Of a DNA stretch of 64,000 nt, positions 17,669 to 27,211 are shown piece by piece. Source of the stretch: Bacillus thuringiensis (GTDB lineage: Bacteria; Bacillota; Bacilli; Bacillales; Bacillaceae_G); assembly GCF_014932895.1 (NCBI RefSeq), contig NZ_JACYOF010000008.1, forward strand, positions 1 through 64,000. The letters run 5' to 3'. The notes beneath the pieces are model-generated. The model did no database searches. It was not told the origin of the DNA and saw only the letters and a program-made list of their open reading frames with translations. The stretch's first letter is position 1, and each line of letters begins with the position of its first letter. The position numbers and the translations under genes are program-made.

Positions 17669-17733
17669 CTGAGTATGTGTTACATCCCCCACTAATGATT
17701 AAAAACTCAGAATGAAAACAAGTTAACACATAC
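17669..17733 (+). repeat. long-range inverted repeat in the leader of the amino acid permease gene
   Basis: GTATGTGTTA (17673-17682) is perfectly complementary to TAACACATAC (17724-17733). A second pair, CTGAGT (17669-17674) and ACTCAG (17705-17710), overlaps the first by two bases, so the two stems compete. The repeat ends about ten bases before the ribosome site at 17744-17752. It may be an mRNA switch or two half-sites of an operator. The rest of 17392-17758 holds one weak CodY-like motif (CATTTTCAGAATGTT at 17540-17554) and no gene. Confidence 0.4.
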
Positions 17734-17758
17734 AAGAAAATAACGGGGTGAGGGGCAC

Positions 17759-19165
17759 ATGAATCAACAAGTAGAACAAACAGATTTAAAACGAACAATG
17801 AAAAGTAGACACCTATTTATGATTGCACTTGGTGGCGTCATCGGAACTGGTCTATTTATGGGATCTGGTCAAATTGTCCATAACGCTGGACCTGGTGGTG
17901 CTATTCTCGCATTTTTAGTCGGTGGATTTGTTATGTATTTAACGATGTTATGTCTTGGCGAATTATCCGTTGCTATGCCAGAAGCAGGTTCATTTCAAAG
18001 CTACGCAAGCAAATTTATTTCACCTGGTTTTGGATTTGTCGTCGGTTGGATGTATTGGTTAAATTGGGCTGTTACAGTTGGGGTAGAATTAACAACTGTA
18101 AGTATTTTAATGAAACGCTGGTTTCCAGACGTTTCTTCTTGGATTTGGTGCGTTACATTTGCAGCAGCACTTTTTCTTGTAAACGCTTTATCGGCGAAAG
18201 CATATGCAGAAGCAGAATTTTGGTTCGCTAGTGTTAAAGTTGCAACAATTGTTATTTTTATCGTACTTGGTGGTGCGGTTATGTTCGGTCTACTAGACTT
18301 TAATGGAAAGCCAGCACCAATGCTTCACAATTTCACTGAAAATGGCGGGTTATTTCCAAACGGTGCATTAGCTGTTCTTCTTACGATGATTACAGTAAAT
18401 TACTCCTTCCAAGGAACAGAATTAATCGGAATCGCTTCAGGAGAAAGTGAAAATCCTGAAAAAACAATTCCAAAAGCAATTAAAAACACAATTTGGCGCA
18501 CTCTATTCTTTTTCGTACTAGCAATATCAGTTGTTGTAGGGTTGCTCCCATGGCAAGAAGCTAATCTAGTCGAAAGTCCATTTGTACTTGTATTTGATGT
18601 GGCAGGCATCCCATATGCAGCGGATATTATGAACTTTGTTATTATTACAGCTGTATTATCCGTAGCTAACTCTGGTCTATACGCAAATTCTCGTATGCTT
18701 TGGGCGATGGCAAAACAAGGAATGGCCAGTCCAGCTTTTACAAAGTTAACTAAAAAAGGGGTACCACTGAATGCACTAATTTTCAGTCTCATTTTCGCAA
18801 GCCTTTCTTTATTAACAAGTGTGTTTGCGGCAGATACTGTCTTTTTAGTTTTAACATCTATTGCAGCAATGGCTGCTGTCGTAGTTTGGATGTCAATCGC
18901 GGCTTCACAGTTTTTCTTCCGTAGAAACTTCGTGAAAAATGGCGGCGACATAAATGATTTAAAATATCGTACACCACTTTATCCGTTAGTACCAATCGTA
19001 GCATTCTCACTCAATTTCATTACATTTGTTAGTCTAGCTTTCATTCCAGATCAGAGAATTGCTCTTTATTGCGGCATTCCATTTATGGTTATTTGTTACA
19101 TCTTATACCAAGTTAAATATAAAAAAGTTGTCACATTTGAACAGCAACGGACTATCACACAATAA
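17759..19165 (+). CDS. amino acid permease (APC family)
   Basis: This 468-residue, twelve-helix cytoplasmic membrane transporter belongs to the amino acid transporter branch of the APC superfamily. The helix-1 motif [13 protein letters not shown] lies at about residues 26-38, and the [23 protein letters not shown] segment near 219-241 is typical of LysP/RocE-like permeases. The substrate is probably a cationic or related amino acid, which sequence alone does not settle. GGGGTGAGG precedes the ATG. It is monocistronic with its own terminator. A paralogue at 27212 shares the same motifs. Confidence 0.85.
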   Translation: MNQQVEQTDLKRTMKSRHLFMIALGGVIGTGLFMGSGQIVHNAGPGGAILAFLVGGFVMYLTMLCLGELSVAMPEAGSFQSYASKFISPGFGFVVGWMYWLNWAVTVGVELTTVSILMKRWFPDVSSWIWCVTFAAALFLVNALSAKAYAEAEFWFASVKVATIVIFIVLGGAVMFGLLDFNGKPAPMLHNFTENGGLFPNGALAVLLTMITVNYSFQGTELIGIASGESENPEKTIPKAIKNTIWRTLFFFVLAISVVVGLLPWQEANLVESPFVLVFDVAGIPYAADIMNFVIITAVLSVANSGLYANSRMLWAMAKQGMASPAFTKLTKKGVPLNALIFSLIFASLSLLTSVFAADTVFLVLTSIAAMAAVVVWMSIAASQFFFRRNFVKNGGDINDLKYRTPLYPLVPIVAFSLNFITFVSLAFIPDQRIALYCGIPFMVICYILYQVKYKKVVTFEQQRTITQ

Positions 19166-19186
19166 ATAAACTAAATATACAAAATG

Positions 19187-19220
19187 TTCAGCTATCTTAC
19201 TTATGATAAGATAGCTTTTT
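19187..19220 (+). terminator. intrinsic terminator of the amino acid permease gene
   Basis: AGCTATCTTA and TAAGATAGCT form a ten-base stem followed by six T. Confidence 0.8.
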
Positions 19221-19456
19221 TCTATTTCTTGGATATCCTGGTATAACTTTATTTATCTTAAAATTTTCACAATCACGTTTTTCTCTGGAAAATAGTTTAC
19301 AATGTAATCAAGTTACAAATGATATTCACCTTAAAAAGTGTGCATTTGTGTCTATTTTTTAACAATATCTCAAAAACTATTGCCTTCTATAAATTAATAG
19401 GTTTATATTGTTTTATTGGCATAGTTTCAATCCAAGGAGAAAGGAGATTTTCAATC

Positions 19457-20332
19457 GTGCAACTAAAGAAAGCGTTTTGGAAGTTGGCTTCACTTCTTCC
19501 GTTATCATTACTTCTGTTCCTCGGTGGCTGTGATAAAAAACTCGCAGTATTAAATCCGCAAGGACCTGTTGCAAAAGCACAGTATGATTTAATTGTTTGG
19601 TCATTCTTGCTTATGTCATTAATTATCGCAATTGTATTCATCTTGTTTACAGTCATCTTGATTCGTTATCGTGAAAAACCAGAGAATATGGACTATGAGC
19701 CACCTGATCAACACGGTAACACATTATTAGAAATTGTTTGGACACTTGTTCCTGTTATTATCGTTATCGCATTATCGATTCCAACAGTAAAAGCAACTTA
19801 TGCTTCGGAAGAGGTTCCGAAAGAGTCCAAAAATGTTAAACCAGTTGAAATCTATGTTACATCTGCAAACTGGAAATGGTTATTTAGTTACCCAGAGGAA
19901 AAAATTGAAACCGTTAACTATTTAAACATCCCAGCTGGTGTACCAATTCAATTCAAACTGACTTCTGTCGGTCCAATGAATGCTTTCTGGGTACCAGAAC
20001 TTGGTGGTATGAAGTATACAATGGATGGCATGATCATGGACTTATATTTACAAGCTGACAAACCAGGTTCTTACCTAGGTCGTAGCTCGAACTTCTCAGG
20101 TGAAGGATTTACTCACATGGAATTTGAGCTTGAAGCAAAAACAAAAGAAAATTATGACAAGTGGGTAAAAGAAGTACAACAAACTGCCCCTCCATTATCA
20201 GAAAAGAAATACAACGAAATTATTAAACCTGGTGTAGTTGGTCGTATGACATTCTCTAGTCATCACTTAAGTTATGTAGATCCAAAATCACTTGAATATT
20301 GTGATTACAACTACTACAAAAACAAAAAATAA
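19457..20332 (+). CDS. qoxA: cytochrome aa3 quinol oxidase subunit II
   Basis: Subunit II of the terminal quinol oxidase has 291 residues with a lipoprotein signal (FLGGC, Cys25), two membrane helices (about 48-72 and 90-112) and an extracytoplasmic cupredoxin domain. The CuA ligand cysteines of cytochrome c oxidases are missing: the region reads GRSSNFSGEGFTHMEF, which identifies a quinol oxidase. The start is GTG at 19457 with AAAGGAG ten bases upstream; 46 upstream in-frame codons are leader sequence. It is first of the four-gene operon. Confidence 0.92.
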   Translation: MQLKKAFWKLASLLPLSLLLFLGGCDKKLAVLNPQGPVAKAQYDLIVWSFLLMSLIIAIVFILFTVILIRYREKPENMDYEPPDQHGNTLLEIVWTLVPVIIVIALSIPTVKATYASEEVPKESKNVKPVEIYVTSANWKWLFSYPEEKIETVNYLNIPAGVPIQFKLTSVGPMNAFWVPELGGMKYTMDGMIMDLYLQADKPGSYLGRSSNFSGEGFTHMEFELEAKTKENYDKWVKEVQQTAPPLSEKKYNEIIKPGVVGRMTFSSHHLSYVDPKSLEYCDYNYYKNKK

Positions 20333-20365
20333 TAGCTATTATTCCAACAGATTGGAGTGAACACA

Positions 20366-22300
20366 GTGAAGCTTGATGAATTCTTTGTCACAGGTGACCC
20401 GATTATTTACGGTGCAGACGCTTCTATCGTTCTTGTGACATTAGCAATCCTTTTCGTACTGACAAAGTATAAAAAATGGAAATGGCTTTGGGATGAATGG
20501 TTAACAACTGTTGACCATAAAAAAATCGGAGCCATGTATATAATCTCTGCCGTTATTATGTTATTCCGTGGTGGTATGGACGGTTTAATGATCCGTGCCC
20601 AATTAACATTCCCAGATACAACATATTTAAACGCAGAACACTATAATGGAATCTTTACAACACATGGTACAGTTATGATTCTTTTCATGGCGATGCCATT
20701 CGTTATGGGATTAATGAACCTTGTAGTACCATTACAAATTGGTGCTCGTGATGTTGCATATCCGTTCTTAAATGCTTTAAGTTTCTGGTTATTCTTTATC
20801 GGAGCAATGTTATTCAACATCGCTTTCGTTATCGGTGGTTCTCCAGACGCTGGGTGGACTTCTTACTTCCCAATGGCGGGTACAGAGTTTACTTCTGGTG
20901 TAGGAAATAACTTCTACGCAATTGCATTACAGATTTCAGGTCTCGGTACGCTAATGACAGGTATTAACTTCCTTGTTACTATCTTAAAAATGCGTACACC
21001 TGGTATGAAATTAATGAGAATGCCAATGTTTACTTGGTCAATCTTAATTACAACAATTATCATTATTTTCGCTTTCCCAGTATTAACAGTTGCTCTTGCA
21101 TTAATGACATTTGACCGTCTATTCGATGCTCACTTCTTTACGATGGCGAGCGGCGGTATGCCAATGTTATGGGCCAACCTATTCTGGGTATGGGGTCACC
21201 CTGAAGTATATATCGTTATTTTACCGGCATTCGGTATTTTCTCTGAAATCATTAGTACATTCTCACGTAAACGTCTATTCGGTTACAGTGCGATGGTATA
21301 CTCAATGGTTGCAATTTCTTTACTAAGTTTCGTCGTATGGCTTCACCACTTCTTTACGATGGGTGCAGGTCCAGCGGTTAACTCATTCTTCTCGATTTCG
21401 ACAATGGCGATTTCGATTCCAACCGGTGTTAAGATCTTTAACTGGTTGTTTACACTGTATAAAGGACGTATTCGTTTTACAGTTCCAATGCTTTGGTCAT
21501 TGGCATTTATTCCAAACTTCGTAGTTGGTGGGGTTACAGGGGTTATGCTTGGAATGGCAGCAGCTGATTATCAGTACCATAACAGCTACTTCCTAATCGC
21601 TCACTTCCACTACGTATTAATCGCAGGTACAGTATTCGCTATGCTTGCTGGATTCACATTCTGGTATCCAAAAATGACTGGTCATATGTTAAATGAACGC
21701 CTAGGTAAATGGACATTCTGGATCTTTATGAGCGGATTCAACATCTGTTTCTTCCCAATGTACTTCTTAGGTTTAGACGGTATGACTCGTCGTATGTACA
21801 CTTACTCTGCAAGTCTTGGATGGGGATGGCTAAACCAAATCGCATCTGTTGGTGCAGTAATGATGGGTATCGGATTCGTACTTCTTTGTTACAACGTAAT
21901 TTGGAGTGCACGTCACGGTGAACGTGACACAACTGGAGATCCATGGGATGGCCGTACACTTGAATGGGCTACTCAATCTCCTGTACAACATTACAACTTC
22001 GCGAAGCTTCCTGAAATTAAAGAAGCTGATGCTTTCTGGGCTATGAAACAACGCGGAGAAACAGTTATACCAGCTGCAGAAGAATTAAAACCAATTCACA
22101 TGCCAAGTAACTCTGGTGTGCCTATTATTGCGTCTGGATTCTTCGGTCTTGCAGGTTTCGCATTAGTATTTAGCTGGTTCTGGCTTGCAGCAATCGGCGG
22201 CGTTGGTATTTTAGCTTGCTTAATCTATCGTTCATTCGATTACGATGACGGTTACTATATCAGTGTTGATGAAATTAAAAAAACAGAACATGTAGCATGA
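20366..22300 (+). CDS. qoxB: cytochrome aa3 quinol oxidase subunit I
   Basis: This catalytic subunit reduces oxygen to water at a haem-copper centre and pumps protons. The 644-residue protein has about fourteen helices. Haem and copper ligands can be seen in FTTHGTVMI (low-spin haem), [12 protein letters not shown] (copper histidine and the cross-linked tyrosine), the HHFF pair and [12 protein letters not shown] at 20366 is chosen because GGAG lies 8 bases before it and the protein then begins like B. subtilis QoxB ([11 protein letters not shown]). An earlier GTG overlaps that signal. Confidence 0.94.
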   Translation: MKLDEFFVTGDPIIYGADASIVLVTLAILFVLTKYKKWKWLWDEWLTTVDHKKIGAMYIISAVIMLFRGGMDGLMIRAQLTFPDTTYLNAEHYNGIFTTHGTVMILFMAMPFVMGLMNLVVPLQIGARDVAYPFLNALSFWLFFIGAMLFNIAFVIGGSPDAGWTSYFPMAGTEFTSGVGNNFYAIALQISGLGTLMTGINFLVTILKMRTPGMKLMRMPMFTWSILITTIIIIFAFPVLTVALALMTFDRLFDAHFFTMASGGMPMLWANLFWVWGHPEVYIVILPAFGIFSEIISTFSRKRLFGYSAMVYSMVAISLLSFVVWLHHFFTMGAGPAVNSFFSISTMAISIPTGVKIFNWLFTLYKGRIRFTVPMLWSLAFIPNFVVGGVTGVMLGMAAADYQYHNSYFLIAHFHYVLIAGTVFAMLAGFTFWYPKMTGHMLNERLGKWTFWIFMSGFNICFFPMYFLGLDGMTRRMYTYSASLGWGWLNQIASVGAVMMGIGFVLLCYNVIWSARHGERDTTGDPWDGRTLEWATQSPVQHYNFAKLPEIKEADAFWAMKQRGETVIPAAEELKPIHMPSNSGVPIIASGFFGLAGFALVFSWFWLAAIGGVGILACLIYRSFDYDDGYYISVDEIKKTEHVA

Positions 22301-22313
22301 GAGGTGAAATGAT

Positions 22314-22916
22314 ATGGCGGCTTTAGATAAAAGCTTACCTTTGGAATATCAATCCGAGCAAAGCAGATTGAACATCCTAGGATTCTGGATTTTTCTTGGG
22401 GCTGAAATTATGCTGTTCGCAACACTTTTCGCCTCTTATCTAGTACTTGCTGGTCGTACGGCAGATGGCCCAACACCAGCGCAACTGTTTGAACTTAAAA
22501 CGCTTTTAATTCAAACACTACTACTTTTAACAAGTAGTTTCACATGTGGTATCGCAATTCACGAAATGCGTAAGCACAACCAAAAAGCAATGCTTGGATG
22601 GTTCATCTTTACATTACTTTTAGGTGCAGGTTTCCTATTCTTCGAGATCGAAGAGTTCATTATGTACATTGGTGAAGGCGCAACAATTCAAACAAGTGCT
22701 TTCTTATCTGGATTCTTCGTTCTTCTTGGAACGCACGGAGCCCACGTAACAGGTGGTATCATTTGGGCAACTTGTGTTATTATCCAAATTTTAAAACGAG
22801 GTTTAACACCAGTTACAGCTCGTAAAGTATTCATTATCAGCTTATACTGGCATTTCCTTGATCTTGTTTGGGTCTTTATTTACACACTAGTTTACTTGAA
22901 CGGGATGGTGGCGTAA
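22314..22916 (+). CDS. qoxC: cytochrome aa3 quinol oxidase subunit III
   Basis: This 200-residue membrane protein has five helices, the bacterial subunit III type, and stabilises the oxidase around subunit I. The segment GTHGAHVTGGIIWA (about 144-157) and the helix ending YWHFLDLVWVFIYTLVYL are diagnostic. GAGGTG lies 8 bases before its ATG, and its stop directly abuts the qoxD start. Confidence 0.93.
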   Translation: MAALDKSLPLEYQSEQSRLNILGFWIFLGAEIMLFATLFASYLVLAGRTADGPTPAQLFELKTLLIQTLLLLTSSFTCGIAIHEMRKHNQKAMLGWFIFTLLLGAGFLFFEIEEFIMYIGEGATIQTSAFLSGFFVLLGTHGAHVTGGIIWATCVIIQILKRGLTPVTARKVFIISLYWHFLDLVWVFIYTLVYLNGMVA

Positions 22917-23228
22917 ATGGCTCAAAATAACAATCAAGCAAACGGGCATGCGCATAGCGGATTCCCTTGGTCACACGTTTTCGGATTTATTTTATCGCTT
23001 GCACTAACGTTTCTAGCGTTATACGTGGCACTTTACACAAACTTGCCACTTTCAACAATCTTAACAACTATTATCATAATGGCTGTTGCGCAAGCGTTGT
23101 TACAATTAATTATGTTCATGCATTTAAAAGAAGGAGAAGGAAGAGTTCAAATCCTTACAATGATATACAGTTTCTTCGTTGCAATTGCAACAGTTGGTTT
23201 AACTGTATGGATCTTCTTCTCAATGTAA
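22917..23228 (+). CDS. qoxD: cytochrome aa3 quinol oxidase subunit IV
   Basis: This 103-residue protein has three membrane helices and is the small subunit of the quinol oxidase. The LQLIMFMHLKEGEGR segment (about 61-75) is characteristic. The start codon follows the qoxC stop without a gap, with GGGATGG inside qoxC as the ribosome site. It is last in the operon and followed by a strong terminator. Confidence 0.92.
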   Translation: MAQNNNQANGHAHSGFPWSHVFGFILSLALTFLALYVALYTNLPLSTILTTIIIMAVAQALLQLIMFMHLKEGEGRVQILTMIYSFFVAIATVGLTVWIFFSM

Positions 23229-23235
23229 TTTGCAA

Positions 23236-23272
23236 AAAAAAAGACTGCTGAGATTCCTCAGCAGTCTTTTTT
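23236..23272 (+). terminator. intrinsic terminator of the qox operon
   Basis: AAGACTGCTGAG pairs exactly with CTCAGCAGTCTT and is followed by T residues. It is among the strongest hairpins in the window. Confidence 0.88.
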
Positions 23273-23432
23273 ATTCTCTCCCCCTATTTCAACAACAGAA
23301 TCATGAAAAATATACTTATTATGACAAATGTTAAGAAAACTCTTTCTTTATGAAATCGAATCCATATGCGTTGCTTTTCTACCTATTATATGGCTAAATA
23401 GGTACTATATTTATTTGAAGGGAGAGAACGCA

Positions 23433-25262
23433 ATGGAACATCATACTTCTGTTCTATCACTTATGGTTGTCGTTGCAATCGCGTTTTTCGTTCCCCTTTT
23501 GTTACAACGCTTTAAATTAAAAGCACTTCCTGTCGTTGTTGCAGAAATTATCGCAGGAATCTTTGTAGGTAAAAGTGGATTTAACATTATTGAGCCAGAT
23601 ATGTGGCTTCAAGTCTTATCAACACTAGGATTTATCTTCCTCATGTTTTTAAGTGGTTTAGAAATTGACTTTTCTATCTTTAAACAAAAAGGGAAAAAGA
23701 ATACGACAAACGAACCGAACACATTCCAAGCAGCAAGCATTATCTTCTTATTTATTTTCATTTTATCTTACGCCCTATCATTACTATTCGTATGGCTAGG
23801 ATTCGTCGACAATGCAATGTTCATGACTTTAATTATTTCAACTATTTCCTTAGGTGTTGTCGTACCAACATTAAAAGAAAATAACTTAGGAAAAACCGCA
23901 ATCGGGCAAATCATTTTATTAGTCGCTGTTATTGCAGACTTAGTTACAATGATCTTACTCGCCGTATTCGTCGGATTAAATTCCGAAAGTGGCCAAAGTA
24001 TGTGGCTTCTACTTCTTCTATTCGGCGCTGGTATTGTAATTTACTTTATCGCAAGACGCTTTAAAAATATTCCATACCTAGAAAGCTTAAAAGCCGGTAG
24101 TGTACAAATTGATACACGAGCTGTTTTTGCACTCATCTTAATATTAGTTGGATTATCTGAATCTGTTGGGGCAGAAAACATTTTAGGAGCCTTCTTAGCA
24201 GGTGTACTTGTATCGTTGTTATCACCAAATGAAGATATGGTTGAAAAACTTGATTCCATTGGATATGGTTTCTTCATCCCTATTTTCTTTGTAATGGTTG
24301 GTGTAAATCTAGAAGTTTGGTCTATTTTTAAAGAGCCTTCTAGTATGCTAATGATTCCAATTTTAATTGTAGGACTCTTTATTTCAAAACTATTGCCATC
24401 ACTCGTCTTACGAAAATGGTATCCACGTAATATCGTACTTGGAAGTGCCATCTTATTAACATCGACACTTTCTTTAGTTATTGCGGCTGCACAAATTGGT
24501 GAAAAATTAGAGATCATTAGTCCAAGTCTATCTGCTTCCCTTATTTTAAGCGCAGTTATTACTTGTATTTTTGCACCTATATTATTTAAAAAAATGTTCC
24601 CAAAAGTAGAAACACCAAAACCGAAAGTATCTATTATTGGTGCAAGTAGAATTACTCTTCCTTTATCACTTGATTTAAAACGAGAAGATTATGACGTAAC
24701 ACTATATATGATGCGCCAAAATAAAATAAATGATGAGGAAGCAAAATCTCATGACTTCCCTATCGTGAAACTTGATGCAATCACAATTGAATCATTAACT
24801 GAACAAACAGCATTTGATGCAGATCGCGTTGTCGTTGCAACAAGCGACGATGAACAAAACCTATTATTAGCAGAACACGCAAAAGAACTTGGTGTTGAAC
24901 ATGTCATTGCAAGCGTAGAAGATCCCCTTCTACAAGAAAAAGCAACGCAAGAACATATCGCCGTATTCTCAACAATTAACTCTACACGTATTTTATTACG
25001 TGCACTTATTGATAAACCTAGTCTCGTTCGCTTAATTACAACAGCAAATGAAACAGTACGTGAAGTTGAACTACGTAGTAATAAATATAACGGAGTTGCA
25101 CTTCGACGCCTTCCTTTTTTAGGTGATGTACTCGTCATTCAAATTTACCGTGGTAATAATGCATTAATACCACATGGTGATACAAAACTACAACATGGTG
25201 ATACATTACTTGTAACTGGTTCAAAAGAACATATTGATACACTAAAAAGCATATTAGAATAG
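23433..25262 (+). CDS. CPA2 cation:proton antiporter with C-terminal TrkA domains
   Basis: This 609-residue protein has an N-terminal exchanger of about twelve helices (to about residue 385), a Rossmann-like TrkA-N regulatory domain from about 398 and a TrkA-C domain over the last ~85 residues. KefB/KhaA-type proteins of this layout move potassium or sodium against protons under nucleotide control. The exchanger motif ENILGAFLAGVL lies near 249-260. The start at 23433 follows GGGAGAG by six bases; 35 upstream in-frame codons lack a ribosome site. It is monocistronic. Confidence 0.83.
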   Translation: MEHHTSVLSLMVVVAIAFFVPLLLQRFKLKALPVVVAEIIAGIFVGKSGFNIIEPDMWLQVLSTLGFIFLMFLSGLEIDFSIFKQKGKKNTTNEPNTFQAASIIFLFIFILSYALSLLFVWLGFVDNAMFMTLIISTISLGVVVPTLKENNLGKTAIGQIILLVAVIADLVTMILLAVFVGLNSESGQSMWLLLLLFGAGIVIYFIARRFKNIPYLESLKAGSVQIDTRAVFALILILVGLSESVGAENILGAFLAGVLVSLLSPNEDMVEKLDSIGYGFFIPIFFVMVGVNLEVWSIFKEPSSMLMIPILIVGLFISKLLPSLVLRKWYPRNIVLGSAILLTSTLSLVIAAAQIGEKLEIISPSLSASLILSAVITCIFAPILFKKMFPKVETPKPKVSIIGASRITLPLSLDLKREDYDVTLYMMRQNKINDEEAKSHDFPIVKLDAITIESLTEQTAFDADRVVVATSDDEQNLLLAEHAKELGVEHVIASVEDPLLQEKATQEHIAVFSTINSTRILLRALIDKPSLVRLITTANETVREVELRSNKYNGVALRRLPFLGDVLVIQIYRGNNALIPHGDTKLQHGDTLLVTGSKEHIDTLKSILE

Positions 25263-25263
25263 A

Positions 25264-25296
25264 AAATGCCCCTCACATAATTGAGGGGCATTTTTT
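25264..25296 (+). terminator. intrinsic terminator of the antiporter gene
   Basis: AATGCCCCTCA and TGAGGGGCATT make an 11-base perfect stem followed by T residues, starting just after the stop codon. Confidence 0.85.
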
Positions 25297-25349
25297 CAAT
25301 TTCATATGGTAAAATGTTACTATCACATATTATGAGGATGGATCACATT

Positions 25350-25571
25350 ATGTCTATTGCAACTTTAGCTCTCTTATTATTAGCGGAAGTACTCGTCGCC
25401 ATTATTCTCATCGGTGTTAGCATTGAAATTTGTAGTTACGGATGGAAAAAATCAAATGGAATTAAATATTTTTGTCTCTTGCTTTCGCTCCTTCTCGGAA
25501 CCGCTAGCATACTCGGGCTTCTCGCTGCACCTGCATACTTCTTTTTACAACTTATAGAAAATGGACTATAA
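25350..25571 (+). CDS. small two-helix membrane protein of unknown function
   Basis: I do not recognise a family. The 73-residue product has two hydrophobic segments (about 4-28 and 39-66) with CSYGWKKSNGIKYF between them. The ATG at 25350 lies 8 bases after AGGATGG, while longer in-frame starts overlap the antiporter terminator. The acetyltransferase gene starts 14 bases downstream, so the two probably share a transcript. Confidence 0.6.
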   Translation: MSIATLALLLLAEVLVAIILIGVSIEICSYGWKKSNGIKYFCLLLSLLLGTASILGLLAAPAYFFLQLIENGL

Positions 25572-25585
25572 GAAAGGATGATACT

Positions 25586-26023
25586 ATGATTATCGTGAAA
25601 CATATTGATGCATCTGAAACATATTTATTTCGTCAAACGATTTTGCGTCCCAATCAACCTTTAGAAGACTGTAAATACCCTTCCGACTACGAAGCAGACA
25701 CCTTCCACTTAGGTGCATTTGTAAACGATGAACTGATTAGTATCGCTTCCTTCTCAAAAGAAATATATCCTGACTTACCAGCCGGTATTCACTATCGGCT
25801 ACGAGGAATGGCAACATTACCTACCTTTCGAAACAAACGCGCCGGGAGCTCCTTAATTCAGAAAGCAGAACAAATTTTACAAGAGCGTCAAGCAAATATT
25901 CTATGGTGTAATGGCCGAATTACTGTAGCTGACTATTATAAACGGTTAGGTTTCCAAGAGCATGGTGGAATCTTTGAAATTGAGCCGATTGGTCTTCATA
26001 AAGTTCTGTATAAGAAGATATAA
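25586..26023 (+). CDS. GNAT family N-acetyltransferase
   Basis: This is a predicted acetyl-CoA-dependent N-acetyltransferase of 145 residues, a single GNAT domain. The acetyl-CoA binding stretch is RGMATLPTFRNKRAGSSLI (about 75-93), and the final strand region NGRITVADYYKRLGFQEHG is typical. The substrate is unknown. AAAGGATG precedes the ATG, and a bidirectional terminator follows. Confidence 0.82.
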   Translation: MIIVKHIDASETYLFRQTILRPNQPLEDCKYPSDYEADTFHLGAFVNDELISIASFSKEIYPDLPAGIHYRLRGMATLPTFRNKRAGSSLIQKAEQILQERQANILWCNGRITVADYYKRLGFQEHGGIFEIEPIGLHKVLYKKI

Positions 26024-26024
26024 A

Positions 26025-26056
26025 AAAGCTTTCCTCAATATGGGAAAGCTTTTCTT
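26025..26056. terminator. bidirectional intrinsic terminator
   Basis: AAAAGCTTTCC and GGGAAAGCTTTT form a stem between two convergent genes, with A before and T after, so it serves both the acetyltransferase and the membrane gene. Confidence 0.8.
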
Positions 26057-26061
26057 ATATT

Positions 26062-26490
26062 TCAATCTTCACTTTTTATCTTTTTCATATATATGTATAT
26101 AAACAAACTAGGAACTAAAAAACAAGCAAACATAATAAGTGCTGTTATACTAATTTCCTTTATAGAAATATCTGGTGTTATAATGATACAAATAGCTAAC
26201 AGTCCAATAACAATACCTACTGGAATGAATAATAATTTCATAAAATAGCTACGTGATACTCCACCTGTGTGCTCATATACCTCTACAGAATGTTTTAAAT
26301 TTAAGAAGTTAATGACTACGATCCCGCCAATAAATATCATTAATAAGTCCGAAACACTTTCATATCCTGCCCCTTGCAAGACGTAACGGTAAAAAACAAT
26401 ACCTAGTATGACGATATTTTGTAAGATGAAAGCTAGTCTAATATGTTTTAACCCCTCAATCATTAGACGTTCATCTTTCACAATTTTCAT
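26062..26490 (-). CDS. four-helix membrane protein paired with an XRE regulator
   Basis: I do not recognise a named function. The 142-residue product has four hydrophobic segments (about 15-33, 43-63, 85-105 and 110-132) and a lysine-rich C-terminus. The start at 26490 is used because AGGAG lies 7 bases upstream; the longer frame overlaps the regulator gene. It lies four bases after a 66-residue XRE regulator. A second pair of the same design lies at 35945-36629. Confidence 0.65.
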   Translation of the reverse strand: MKIVKDERLMIEGLKHIRLAFILQNIVILGIVFYRYVLQGAGYESVSDLLMIFIGGIVVINFLNLKHSVEVYEHTGGVSRSYFMKLLFIPVGIVIGLLAICIIITPDISIKEISITALIMFACFLVPSLFIYIYMKKIKSED

Positions 26491-26494
26491 CGAA

Positions 26495-26695
26495 TCACTC
26501 CTCTTCCTCCCAAAACAAATCATCCAATGTTTTATTTACCGCATAACAAATTTTCAAACATAATTCTAAAGACGGATTGTATTTCCCCTTCTCAATTAAA
26601 CTAATCGTTTGCCTTGTAACGCCTACTTTTTCTGCTAATTGTTGCTGTGTTAAATCTAACTGAACACGCGCGACTTTTATTTTACTTACAGCCAT
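26495..26695 (-). CDS. XRE family transcriptional regulator, single-domain
   Basis: This 66-residue protein is little more than a Cro/CI helix-turn-helix: the helices lie in LTQQQLAEKVGVTRQTISLIEKGKYNPSL (about 14-42), followed by a short LDDLFWEEEE tail. Such mini-regulators usually control their own operon and its membrane partner. The pairing with the next gene supports that. AGGAGGAACATG at the start gives a good ribosome site. Confidence 0.85.
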   Translation of the reverse strand: MAVSKIKVARVQLDLTQQQLAEKVGVTRQTISLIEKGKYNPSLELCLKICYAVNKTLDDLFWEEEE

Positions 26696-26786
26696 TCATG
26701 TTCCTCCTCTATCTTTATTGTAACATATATATTCCATTAGGTAATTTATATTTTGCGTAATTGATTTAAGTTTCACTTTATTATAC

Positions 26787-26825
26787 ACAAAAAAGGAGCC
26801 TCTCATAAGAAGCCCCTCTCCTAAT
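26787..26825 (-). terminator. intrinsic terminator after the permease remnant
   Basis: On the minus strand AGGAG...CTCCT closes an imperfect G/C-rich stem followed by six T. It is probably the original terminator of the decayed permease gene. Confidence 0.6.
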
Positions 26826-26828
26826 ATA

Positions 26829-27080
26829 TTATAAGAATAAATGACATCCAAATAAAATTGTAAATAAGTATAGTAACGGATGCACTTCCATCCCTTTCCC
26901 TTTCACAATCTTTAAGACTGGATACACTAAAAATCCGATTGCAATTCCATTCGCAATACTAGACGTTAACGGAATACCTACGAAAATTAAAAATGCTGAT
27001 AATGCATCTTCAAACTCATTCCAATTAATATCACGAATGCTTTGTGCCATTAAACTACCTACAATAATTAATTCTGACAA
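26829..27080 (-). pseudogene. 3' remnant of an AzgA/PbuG-type purine permease gene
   Basis: The 83 readable residues match only the C-terminal end of guanine/hypoxanthine permeases of the NCS2/AzgA family. SIRDINWNEFEDALSAFL, the PLTSSIANGIAIGFLVYP helix and the EVHPLLYLFTILF end are the recognisable parts. Complete proteins have about 430 residues, so roughly 350 are missing upstream, where the promoter region of the next permease now lies. Only a TTG could act as start and there is no ribosome site. I consider it a non-functional remnant left by a deletion. Confidence 0.75.
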
Positions 27081-27211
27081 GTACAGATGTAGTACAGTTC
27101 ATTCCGATTATTTTTGTAGCATAACAGACGGAAATGTTTTATAATTTGAAATAGTTAAATATTTAGTAAACGCATTCAAATATCGTTCACTCTACAAGGA
27201 GGATTCTTCTT

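Noticed and set aside
23270-23380. Minus-strand run of about 33 codons reading like a basic segment plus one membrane helix (FLTFVIISIFFMILLL)
   Set aside because: No start codon or ribosome site is present after the upstream stop, and a stretch of this length is expected by chance in AT-rich DNA.
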